Shown: positions 8,901-15,878 of the stretch, in pieces
Position numbering within the stretch: position 1 is the stretch's first letter
How the letters are laid out: the number at the start of each line of letters is the position of its first letter
Source of the DNA: Bog-950 sp964493695
Lineage (GTDB): Bacteria; Bacteroidota; Bacteroidia; Chitinophagales; LD1
NCBI GenBank assembly: GCA_964493695.1
Contig: CAZBPG010000053.1
Location: forward strand, 1 to 26,220
Length of the DNA: 26,220 bases
Direction: 5' to 3'
Position numbers and translations under genes: made by a program
Notes under the pieces: model-generated
Told to the model about the DNA's origin: nothing
Seen by the model: the letters and a program-made list of their open reading frames with translations, nothing else
The model's database searches: none

Positions 8901-9089
8901 CAGGGATTATCAAAATGCTCACGGGGACTGCCATATTATCCTCCCGGACTGCCATATTATCTTCCGGGATTATCAAAATGAGCTCCCGGATTATAAAAAC
9001 GGACACAGGGATTGATAAAATGAAGAGGGGGATTATTAAAATGGAAAGAGGGATTGACGAAATGTGTAAGCGATTGGTTGAAATGAAAA
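8901..9089. repeat. Degenerate 21-bp tandem repeat, nine units, heptad-coding period
   Basis: Nine consecutive units of exactly 21 bp start at 8901, 8922, 8943, 8964, 8985, 9006, 9027, 9048 and 9069. Most share the core GGGATTATnAAAATG followed by five or six variable bases. Units two and three (8922-8963) instead share GGACTGCCATATTATC and are nearly identical to each other, suggesting a recent duplication. In the plus frame beginning at ATG 8876 each unit encodes seven residues of the type GIIKMxx, GIDKMxx or GIDEMxx. I see no ribosome-binding site before 8876, and the frame then runs through unrelated repeat sequence, so coding is uncertain. Confidence 0.8.
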
Positions 9090-9176
9090 GAGGTGAGGGC
9101 AAAGTGTGCGGGCTGTTTGTATTTGCGCGAAGGATGAAAGTAGAAACCCTTTTTTGCTTGTGGCATTTGGGTTGGG

Positions 9177-9220
9177 GGTTGCTTCGTCACTCGCAGAGCC
9201 TCGTTCCTACAGCAATGACA
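9177..9220. repeat. Short dispersed-repeat-like (REP-type) element
   Basis: The stretch reads GTTGCTTCGTCACTCGCAGA, then GCCTCGTTCC, then CAATGACA. Its complement closely resembles the intergenic repeat of the TCATTGCGAGGAACGAGGC...GTGACGAAGCAA kind seen scattered in many unrelated bacterial genomes. It contains two imperfect direct copies of GCyTCGTymCT at 9181-9191 and 9198-9208. The identification is from memory; copy number in this genome cannot be seen in one window. Confidence 0.4.
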
Positions 9221-9299
9221 CTTTTGGCGGAAGCAAAAAAGGTTGGAACGGACAGCCTGACCCCGCGCTTTGGCGGGGGCGCGCCATTAGTTTTTTGTT

Positions 9300-11549
9300 T
9301 TACTGCAAGGTATATCTCAACCCCGCAAAGCCCTTAATACCTTCGGTAGAGGTAAAGCCGTAAGTGGTATCGAAGCTGTAATTGTTGGGGTTGTCTACCG
9401 TTACGTTTTTATTAAACGGGTCGAAGGGGCGCAGGATAGGTTCTTTCTGCACAAAGTTGAAGAGGTTCTTGATACCCAGATAAATTTCGAGCCCGCTGTT
9501 GAACTTTTTAGTGAGCTGTATATTCTGTATAGTATGCCAGGGCGAATGCGTGGGGCGGAAATCGTCCGGCACGGCCGTAAGCAGCATGGGGCTGACGAGG
9601 TTGCCCGTCCAGTCGAGCGAAAGCTGAGGGGCGGGGAAGGTATAGCTTAAATAAAAGTTAGCCGTTAAGGGCGGAACGTGCGAGGGTATTTCCTTTTCCT
9701 TTTCGCCATCGTCCTCAATTTCTATTTCAAACACGTTGGTATACGTAAAACCCACCCCCACCTTCAGCGGATAGCTGAAAGTAAAATCGGCATAAACGCT
9801 GAACCCGCTGGCCATTGCCCCGTTTTTGTTGTTGGCGTAAACAATCAGTTCAGGGTCATCGTTGTAATCGGGCTCAATGCGGTTAAAGAAATAGGTGTAA
9901 AACACCGAAGCATCTATACTTAGTATACCGGCTGTAAGTTTCTGCACACGGGTGTAATTGGCATTGGCATTCACCGATACTTCGGGCTTCAGAGTGCCTT
10001 CTACCACCACCTGCCGCGAACCGTTGAGGGCACCAAAGCCCTCGTTCATCAGGTTGGGCACACGGTAACCGGTGCCGGCACCAATGCGAATAACATTGTT
10101 TTCGTCACGGCTGTTCCATTTGTAAGCTATGCGCGGAATAAACACCGGTCCGTTAACCGAACTGTAATCGAAACGCGCACCAATCAAAAGTTTGTGCAAA
10201 CCGGCTATAGAAATTTCATCTTCCAGAAACACACCGGCTATGTGGTTGAATTTACTGCCACCGGTGTTGGTATCGGCCGAAAGACCGGTGTTATCGCGGT
10301 AGTAATTCATACGGTACGAAACACCCATCAGCAGTTCGTTGTGGGTATCCACCTGCTTGCTCCAGGTCAACTGCCCGAAACCGGTGCGCTGTATACCTTT
10401 GAACGCATTGGCCCCGAAGAAAGCCTCTTGCCGGTGCTCGCTGTAATCGGCCATCAGCAGCAGCTTGCCTTTTACCGCAAACTGGTATTGAAAGCCCGCC
10501 TGCCACTGATGGGTAGTGAGGGCTTCGCTGTAAATCGAATCATAGCCGCGCTCGTTATAGCGCAGGTCCATTTCTCCGCCTACCCGGTCTTCGAAAAGAT
10601 AGCGGGCGTAGATAACGGCAAGGCGGTTCTCCGGTCGCACAAAACTCCATTTGTTGTAGAAGTTGGCGCGGTTCACAAGTGGCAAATCAATAAAGTTGTT
10701 GTTGTCAATATCCCAACGGTAATTGCTTTGCGCACCGCTGAGGGCAAAGAGGGCGTTTACTTTTTTCAGCCGGGCAACAGCGGTTACATCCGCATTAGCC
10801 GCCAGTTTAGAATCGAAAAAGGCATTAAGCGTAAACCGGGGACCGGTGGCCGGGTTACGGGTTTTGATATTGATAACACCGGCAATGGCTTCGGAGCCAT
10901 ACAAGGTAGAAGAAGCACCTTTGAGCACCTCCAGCCTGTCCACCATGGCAATAGGTGTGGCATCCAAGGCATAGTTGCCCGCCAGTCCGTTCATAGCGGG
11001 CACCCCGTCAATACAAAACAGGGTGTAGTTTCCTTCCAGCCCGTTTATCTGCACATCGGTGGTGTTCGAAACACCGTTGTCTACATCCGGAAAAATACCG
11101 TTCATGTTGGCGAGGGTCTGGTGCAGGGTGGGAGAGGGGTTGCGCTGAAAATATTTGGCGGTATACACATCTACCGGTGTTACACTTTGCAGCTTACTTA
11201 CTTCTTTCAACGAACCGGTGACGACAATCTCTTTTAGTTTAGAAGTAAGCGGAACCGGTTCCGCATTTATTTCAACGGAGGCATTTTCTTTCACCACCAC
11301 TTCCTGCTGAAAGTTTTCGAACCCCACATAAGAAACGCGTAATTGGTATTTACCGGCAGGTATGTTCTTTATTTCAAAATATCCGGTACTGTCGGTCAGG
11401 GCAGCAAATGAAGTTTTGAGTAACTGCACAGAGGCCAACTCAAGCGCTTCGCCTTCGCTGCGTACTTTACCGCTGATATGGCCGGTAGCAGACTGCGAGT
11501 GGGAGTAAAGGGTATTCAGCAAAACAAAAGCCAGTAAAACATGCTTCAT
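9300..11549 (-). CDS. TonB-dependent outer-membrane receptor with N-terminal carboxypeptidase-regulatory-like domain
   Basis: 749 residues from ATG 11549. Signal peptide MKHVLLAFVLLNTLYSHSQ; a CarboxypepD_reg-like domain at about 22-100 (ISGKVRSEGEALELASVQLL, DSTGYFEIKNIPAGKYQLRV); a TonB-box-like KEIVVTG at 106-112; a plug domain at about 118-232 (DVQINGLEGNYTLFCIDGVP, VDRLEVLKGASSTLYGSEAI, GVINIKT); then a long beta-barrel ending in RYTLQ. A barrel motif GTGYRVPNLMNEGFG followed by GTLKPE sits where heme and siderophore receptors carry FRAP and NPxL motifs, so iron or heme uptake is plausible but not proven. It starts 27 bp after the CotH-type gene on the same strand, suggesting co-transcription. 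The HmuY-like gene lies on the same strand farther downstream. No U-run terminator follows its stop. Confidence 0.94.
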   Translation of the reverse strand: MKHVLLAFVLLNTLYSHSQSATGHISGKVRSEGEALELASVQLLKTSFAALTDSTGYFEIKNIPAGKYQLRVSYVGFENFQQEVVVKENASVEINAEPVPLTSKLKEIVVTGSLKEVSKLQSVTPVDVYTAKYFQRNPSPTLHQTLANMNGIFPDVDNGVSNTTDVQINGLEGNYTLFCIDGVPAMNGLAGNYALDATPIAMVDRLEVLKGASSTLYGSEAIAGVINIKTRNPATGPRFTLNAFFDSKLAANADVTAVARLKKVNALFALSGAQSNYRWDIDNNNFIDLPLVNRANFYNKWSFVRPENRLAVIYARYLFEDRVGGEMDLRYNERGYDSIYSEALTTHQWQAGFQYQFAVKGKLLLMADYSEHRQEAFFGANAFKGIQRTGFGQLTWSKQVDTHNELLMGVSYRMNYYRDNTGLSADTNTGGSKFNHIAGVFLEDEISIAGLHKLLIGARFDYSSVNGPVFIPRIAYKWNSRDENNVIRIGAGTGYRVPNLMNEGFGALNGSRQVVVEGTLKPEVSVNANANYTRVQKLTAGILSIDASVFYTYFFNRIEPDYNDDPELIVYANNKNGAMASGFSVYADFTFSYPLKVGVGFTYTNVFEIEIEDDGEKEKEIPSHVPPLTANFYLSYTFPAPQLSLDWTGNLVSPMLLTAVPDDFRPTHSPWHTIQNIQLTKKFNSGLEIYLGIKNLFNFVQKEPILRPFDPFNKNVTVDNPNNYSFDTTYGFTSTEGIKGFAGLRYTLQ

Positions 11550-11576
11550 GCTTGCGTGAAGATAAAAAACGGGAGA

Positions 11577-14288
11577 TTACTCTTTTACAAACTTTGCGGT
11601 AAATGTTTTGCCACCGGTTCTTACTTCAACAAAGTAAACTCCGGAAGGGAAAGAAGAGACAACAACCGTTTCTTGTTTCTTGTTGTTGGTTTGTTGTTTG
11701 AGAACAAGATTGCCTATTACATCATTTATACTGATTTCATCAACCGGCTCAGCACTGCTCACGGTTAACTGTTCTTTAGCGGGGTTAGGATAAACCCTGA
11801 TGTTATCGGAACTAATGTTGCCTATGCCTACATTATAAATGTAGACGGTTGCAGTATCCATCGAAGAGCAGCCGTATGCATCGGTTACAATATGTGTAAC
11901 GAGGAAATAACCGAAAGCGGGATGATAATTGTAAAACGGATGGTGGGCAGTGCTGCTGTCGCCATTGCCGAAATACCAGAGGGAGGTATTACCGGTGGTA
12001 TCAGCCGAAGCAAACTGAAAGGCAGCATCAATGGATGTAACTACTTGGATAGTTGCATCCGGTAAAGGCTGCACCGCAACATTTATTCCATCGCTGGCGG
12101 TGCAGGTATTGCTGCCGGTAACGGTTACGCTGTAAGCGTTTGTTTGATTTACGTTAACCACAGAAACAGTATCACCGGTGCTCCACAAATACTGAACACC
12201 GTTAGCGGCAGCAAGCATCAGCGTATTTCCTTCGCAGATAGTGGTATCGGTGCCTATGCTCACCTCGGGAAGAGGAAGTATCTGCACGTTCACGGCATCG
12301 CTTCCGCTGCATTGAAAGTTATCGCTAACTGTTACCGAATAGCTGCCGGTTTGTGTGGCATAGGCAACGGCAGAAACATCACCGGTGCTCCATAAATAAG
12401 CATCAAAATCTCCGGCATACAACTGTAAAGAGTTTCCGCTGCAAAATGCCGTATCGTTTCCCAGCACCACCGGCACCGGATGATGGGCTAAAGCATTAAA
12501 CTGCAAATCGAGCCAGGCAAAGCGCACGCTTATCCAGTTCTTAAGCCGCGCAATTTCCTCGGCATAGGTTTGCGGTAGTGGTGTCGGCTCCGGCCAGGTA
12601 GCCACACCGATAATAGGCCAGGTGACAAAGTTGCGCTGTTGCCCTTCGTCAATATACGCAGCGGTGGAATCAATAAACGCAAACAGAGAGTCGAAGCTAT
12701 ACACATTCGAGCGCAGGTAATTCCAGCGACAATACAAATGCTGGTTAAAGAGCGAGTCCTGACGCAGGCGCTCCCACCAGGCAGGCACAGCTGCACCTGC
12801 ACACACATAATTCAAATCGTAAGCCCAGCCGGTTACCAAAAATGATTCGCAGTAATCGGCATTAAACCAGGCAATGTCGTAATCCCAGGCAGGGCCGATG
12901 TTTAGCTTGCCGCCTTTGCTTCGCTTATCTTTATACATAAACGTGCTCAACCGGTAGCCATCTACATTCTTACTCATTTCGTTCAGAAACAAATAATCCA
13001 TCAGCGATTTTTCCGAAGCATATCTCCGAAACCCATTCACCGGATCCTGAAAATTTGCACCGAACAAAGCGGTCTCGAAACTGTCTACGTATTTCTGAAT
13101 GTAAGCAGCCTGCTGTGGTTTAATGTCGGTATCTTTCGGATACTCATACTGGATGTAAATCGTATCACCGCTGGGGTTAGAAGGAGAGAAGCGGGAATAG
13201 AATCCATCACCGCCACTACCGGTGAATTTGTCAATCTTCAAAATATACCCACCGGTTACATCATCACCGGAGGTATCGCTTTCTGTCAGTTTCGCAATAT
13301 CCACACGTTCTTCATCGCGCTTTATCTTTTCCATCAGTATATAAACCCCCTGATACTGGCCATTCAGGATGACCTCGCAATAACGCGTGCGCGAGGCATA
13401 GCGTCCGGTTTGGTTCGCGAGATGATAGGAGAGGACGTTCCGCATTAAGGTCTTGTCGTAATAACTGGCCGAAAGAATCCAGTCGCTTTCGGCAGGCATA
13501 CCCAGCAGTGGAGTATCGATAGTATTATTAAAAGCATCCCAGGTTTCAAAACCGTAAGATTTCTTCGGTGCGCTGCCCGATGAAGAGCCGCGGAGTTCTA
13601 TACCAATAGTTCCTTTATAGGCATAAGACGTGTCACTACTGTAATTCCGGTTACCGGTGCCGTTGTCAACAATCATAAAATCCACCGGAATCTTCGGGTC
13701 ATCGGGAATAGACTGACCGTTGGTGTTTATCTTAATAACAGGAAGGTTGCTGGATATTGCAGGATACGGAATCGAGGGATTAGTACTGAAACGAACGGAC
13801 CACGAAACCAAAGTCCCCTGATCCTGCGGATAGCTATCGCGAATCTTTAAATACCAAACTCCAATACCCGACTGGCCGTTATTAAATGTTCCAAGGTCAC
13901 CCATCGGTTTGTAATTACCGGTGAAAGGTGCCGAACCTGCGGAAATAGGAGTAGTGTAATTGTTGCGGAAAGCCGTAGTGGTAAAATTATCACCGTCCCC
14001 GCCTACCCCGCTAAACAAAAGAACCTCCGTACCATCCGGAGAGCCAAGCCATACTTCTAAGTCGGCATCCCAGGTATGTGTAATGTTTAAGGTAACTCGC
14101 TCAAAACCCCAGTTGGTATCAATGGGGGTAGAGTTAAGCGTAGAAATATTCAGCGGATAAGTATGCCAGGCCATGTCATCGGGTATAACACCGGTGGCAC
14201 CTCCCGAAAAGGTTTGGCTGGACTGCGACCAAGAAAGGAAAGGGAACAAAAATAGAAGAGTGACTGATCTTAAGCGGTGTAGAAACAT
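11577..14288 (-). CDS. Secreted CotH-kinase-family protein with P-type domain, PKD domain and T9SS type A signal
   Basis: 903 residues from ATG 14288. Signal peptide to about residue 21 (FPFLSWSQ). Residues about 28-168 form a proprotein-convertase P-like domain (TLNITHTWDADLEVWLGSPD, FNNGQSGIGVWYLKIRD). Residues about 180-600 are a CotH kinase domain with ELRGSSSGSAPKKSYGFE, YILMEKIKRDEERVDI and GPAWDYDIAWFN, the last being the WDYD-type metal-binding motif of CotH protein kinases. Two Ig-like repeats follow (LGNDTAFCSGNSLQLYAGDF and IGTDTTICEGNTLMLAA), a PKD-like unit with LWYFGNGDSSTAHHPFY at about 770-790, and a type A sorting domain (VYPNPAKEQLTVSS to KFVKE). It is exported and probably anchored at or released from the surface. 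Kinase activity and substrate are inference; CotH of Bacillus spores phosphorylates coat proteins. Likely the first gene of an operon with the TonB receptor 27 bp downstream. Confidence 0.93.
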   Translation of the reverse strand: MFLHRLRSVTLLFLFPFLSWSQSSQTFSGGATGVIPDDMAWHTYPLNISTLNSTPIDTNWGFERVTLNITHTWDADLEVWLGSPDGTEVLLFSGVGGDGDNFTTTAFRNNYTTPISAGSAPFTGNYKPMGDLGTFNNGQSGIGVWYLKIRDSYPQDQGTLVSWSVRFSTNPSIPYPAISSNLPVIKINTNGQSIPDDPKIPVDFMIVDNGTGNRNYSSDTSYAYKGTIGIELRGSSSGSAPKKSYGFETWDAFNNTIDTPLLGMPAESDWILSASYYDKTLMRNVLSYHLANQTGRYASRTRYCEVILNGQYQGVYILMEKIKRDEERVDIAKLTESDTSGDDVTGGYILKIDKFTGSGGDGFYSRFSPSNPSGDTIYIQYEYPKDTDIKPQQAAYIQKYVDSFETALFGANFQDPVNGFRRYASEKSLMDYLFLNEMSKNVDGYRLSTFMYKDKRSKGGKLNIGPAWDYDIAWFNADYCESFLVTGWAYDLNYVCAGAAVPAWWERLRQDSLFNQHLYCRWNYLRSNVYSFDSLFAFIDSTAAYIDEGQQRNFVTWPIIGVATWPEPTPLPQTYAEEIARLKNWISVRFAWLDLQFNALAHHPVPVVLGNDTAFCSGNSLQLYAGDFDAYLWSTGDVSAVAYATQTGSYSVTVSDNFQCSGSDAVNVQILPLPEVSIGTDTTICEGNTLMLAAANGVQYLWSTGDTVSVVNVNQTNAYSVTVTGSNTCTASDGINVAVQPLPDATIQVVTSIDAAFQFASADTTGNTSLWYFGNGDSSTAHHPFYNYHPAFGYFLVTHIVTDAYGCSSMDTATVYIYNVGIGNISSDNIRVYPNPAKEQLTVSSAEPVDEISINDVIGNLVLKQQTNNKKQETVVVSSFPSGVYFVEVRTGGKTFTAKFVKE

Positions 14289-14386
14289 TTATATCGCGAT
14301 ACTTTAATTTATTGTTAAGCGAAAGTAATGTTTATTAAACGCAAATTCCGCCCCACCGGTTGCAAGTCGCCTGTTTATAAAAAAGA

Positions 14387-14413
14387 AAAGGCCGGCTGCG
14401 ATAGCCGGCCTTT
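14387..14413 (-). terminator. Intrinsic terminator after the DUF5689 gene
   Basis: Perfect 11-bp stem, AAAGGCCGGCT (14387-14397) with AGCCGGCCTTT (14403-14413), 5-nt loop. Read on the minus strand it is followed by TTTTCTTTTTT, and it lies 20 bp beyond the stop codon at 14433-14435. Its position just upstream of the CotH gene separates the two minus-strand units. Confidence 0.9.
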
Positions 14414-14432
14414 CCGTTAAAGTGAAACAGGT

Positions 14433-15824
14433 TTACTGAACGTCACTCAAACTTCTTATCGAAAGCTGAGGACCGTTAAAATCGCCTAATACACCGGTAA
14501 AGGTTTTGCTGCCGCTTGGTAAAGTTGTGCCGGAGAATGTGGCACCACTGCGCGTGTAGTGATTCAGCGTGCCGGTAACATCGGTCAGGGTTTTTGTTCC
14601 GTTGTAAGTTGTTCCGCTTCCGCCTATCGTTGCAGTTTGAATAGTAATTAAGGTAGACTCCCAGGCATCAGCATTGGCCTGTACATCGGCACAAGTGGCA
14701 ATACGCGGAGTAATGGTTCCGGTACCAATTTTAGTTGCGTTTGAGTTAGGAACAAACTCAACTTCATAGAGTCCGTTGTAAGAAGTGAGATTCAAACCGG
14801 AAAGGTCAACGGTTACTTCATCACCTAAAACAAAGCTATGGTTAGAGCTGAACCGGATAACAATGCCACCGGTGCTGTCCTGAATGGCCATATTCTTAGG
14901 ATCGAAGTTGCCGCCCGCACCATCAGAAATAACAATACCGGTAACTGATTTCCCGGAGGGAACAGTTACATCACTTCCGCCATAAAGATTCCGGATTCCC
15001 ATAATGCCGTTACCGCCACCAACAGGGCCGCCACCGCAGCGAACACTGTCCATGTGCAAATCGCTTGGGTCGCGCAGCAACAACTGACCGGTAGTATTAT
15101 AAACGCTGTAAATGGCCACCATTTTACCCTTTCCCGTTGGGGTAAGTTGATTGGCGAAGTTGGCGTAACCGCTGTTGTAGGTTTCCAGGGTTCCACCGGT
15201 ACAGTTTTTAACTACACGGGAGAGTGATGTTTTATTAAAACCGTCAGCGTACGGCTGTCCGGCATCACCCGATTGAAATTCCACATCGTTTAACTCAATC
15301 AGCAGGTTCTGGTAGCCGGGATTCAACTGGCTGATGGTAACTGCACGCGGGGTAACCGTATGAAAGTAGCTTCCTTTGAGGATATACCGGTCATACAAAG
15401 AGGAAGGTATTCCGTTGAAAGAACCATCCGGTGCTATAGAGGCCGCTATCTGGAAAATTCCTTTGTATTGAACGAGATACAACCCTTTCAGCTTGATAAA
15501 GATTCTGCGGCCAATCGGATAATCGTTAAAAGCGTTAGAGCCATCGAGTAACAGAGCGATACCGCCCGATGTATCCTGTATAATAATCTGCTTATAGAAG
15601 TTTCCGGATTTATCATCCGCTGTTACAACAGCGGAAATAACCAGGTCCTCACCAATGAAATAATTGGCACCGGGATAGCGCGCTTTCAATGAATCAATCC
15701 GGAAATTTACGGTGATATCCGGGTCTTTACCTCCGGTAGGTGGAACATCAAAATTATCTTTTAAACAGGAAGAAATTCCCGTAAGAAAAACGAGGGCGAT
15801 AATACCGGTGATAATTTTATTCAT
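14433..15824 (-). CDS. DUF5689-type surface lipoprotein, internally duplicated
   Basis: 463 residues from ATG 15824. The start MNKIITGIIALVFLTGISSC carries a lipobox (I17-S18-S19-C20), so it should be a lipoprotein. The next residues, LKDN, include a K-D pair resembling the charged export signals that send Bacteroidota lipoproteins to the outer surface (inference). The rest is an internal duplication of one unit. IIIQDTSGGIALLLDG with IKLKGLYLVQYKGI at about 80-124 corresponds to MAIQDSTGGIVIRF with VDLSGLNLTSYNGL at about 312-352. VTPRAVTISQLN at 157-168 corresponds to ITPRIATCADVQ at 371-382. These are OB-fold-like beta units as in DUF5689 proteins. It follows a TonB receptor by 54 bp on the same strand, the arrangement of receptor/surface-lipoprotein uptake pairs such as SusC/SusD. 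Ligand unknown. Confidence 0.88.
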   Translation of the reverse strand: MNKIITGIIALVFLTGISSCLKDNFDVPPTGGKDPDITVNFRIDSLKARYPGANYFIGEDLVISAVVTADDKSGNFYKQIIIQDTSGGIALLLDGSNAFNDYPIGRRIFIKLKGLYLVQYKGIFQIAASIAPDGSFNGIPSSLYDRYILKGSYFHTVTPRAVTISQLNPGYQNLLIELNDVEFQSGDAGQPYADGFNKTSLSRVVKNCTGGTLETYNSGYANFANQLTPTGKGKMVAIYSVYNTTGQLLLRDPSDLHMDSVRCGGGPVGGGNGIMGIRNLYGGSDVTVPSGKSVTGIVISDGAGGNFDPKNMAIQDSTGGIVIRFSSNHSFVLGDEVTVDLSGLNLTSYNGLYEVEFVPNSNATKIGTGTITPRIATCADVQANADAWESTLITIQTATIGGSGTTYNGTKTLTDVTGTLNHYTRSGATFSGTTLPSGSKTFTGVLGDFNGPQLSIRSLSDVQ

Positions 15825-15878
15825 AATGATTTTGTTTTTGTATTTGTCTGATTTCTTGTGTCTAACGTCTGTAGTCCT

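Larger units (their letters stand above)
8644..9299. other. Gene-poor intergenic stretch with terminator and repeats
   Basis: Between the small conserved gene and the TonB receptor stop. It holds the terminator at 8666-8702, a hairpin AAGAAG/CTTCTT at 8793-8809, a 21-bp tandem repeat at 8901-9089, a dispersed-repeat-like element at 9177-9220 and a GC-rich hairpin CCCCGC/GCGGGG at 9261-9278. Several frames stay open through it, on both strands, but only because the repeat period is a multiple of three. None has a convincing start region or a recognisable product, so I annotate no gene here. Confidence 0.6.

Noticed and set aside
8901..9089. CRISPR array
   Set aside because: The period is only 21 bp, units are diverged, there are no spacers of constant length and no cas genes nearby.
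9261..9278. Hairpin CCCCGC/GCGGGG as terminator of the TonB receptor gene
   Set aside because: Read on the minus strand it is not followed by a T run; the T run at 9291-9301 is on the wrong side and overlaps the receptor's own end.
8876..9337. Plus-strand open frame of 153 codons with heptad repeats
   Set aside because: No start context, the second half crosses the dispersed-repeat-like element and a GC-rich hairpin and overlaps the TonB receptor's 3' end. I kept the repeat but not a gene.
10194..11237. Long plus-strand open frame (347 codons) opposite the TonB receptor
   Set aside because: It is fully antisense to a well-supported receptor gene, has no recognisable domain, and its openness follows from the codon use of the real gene.
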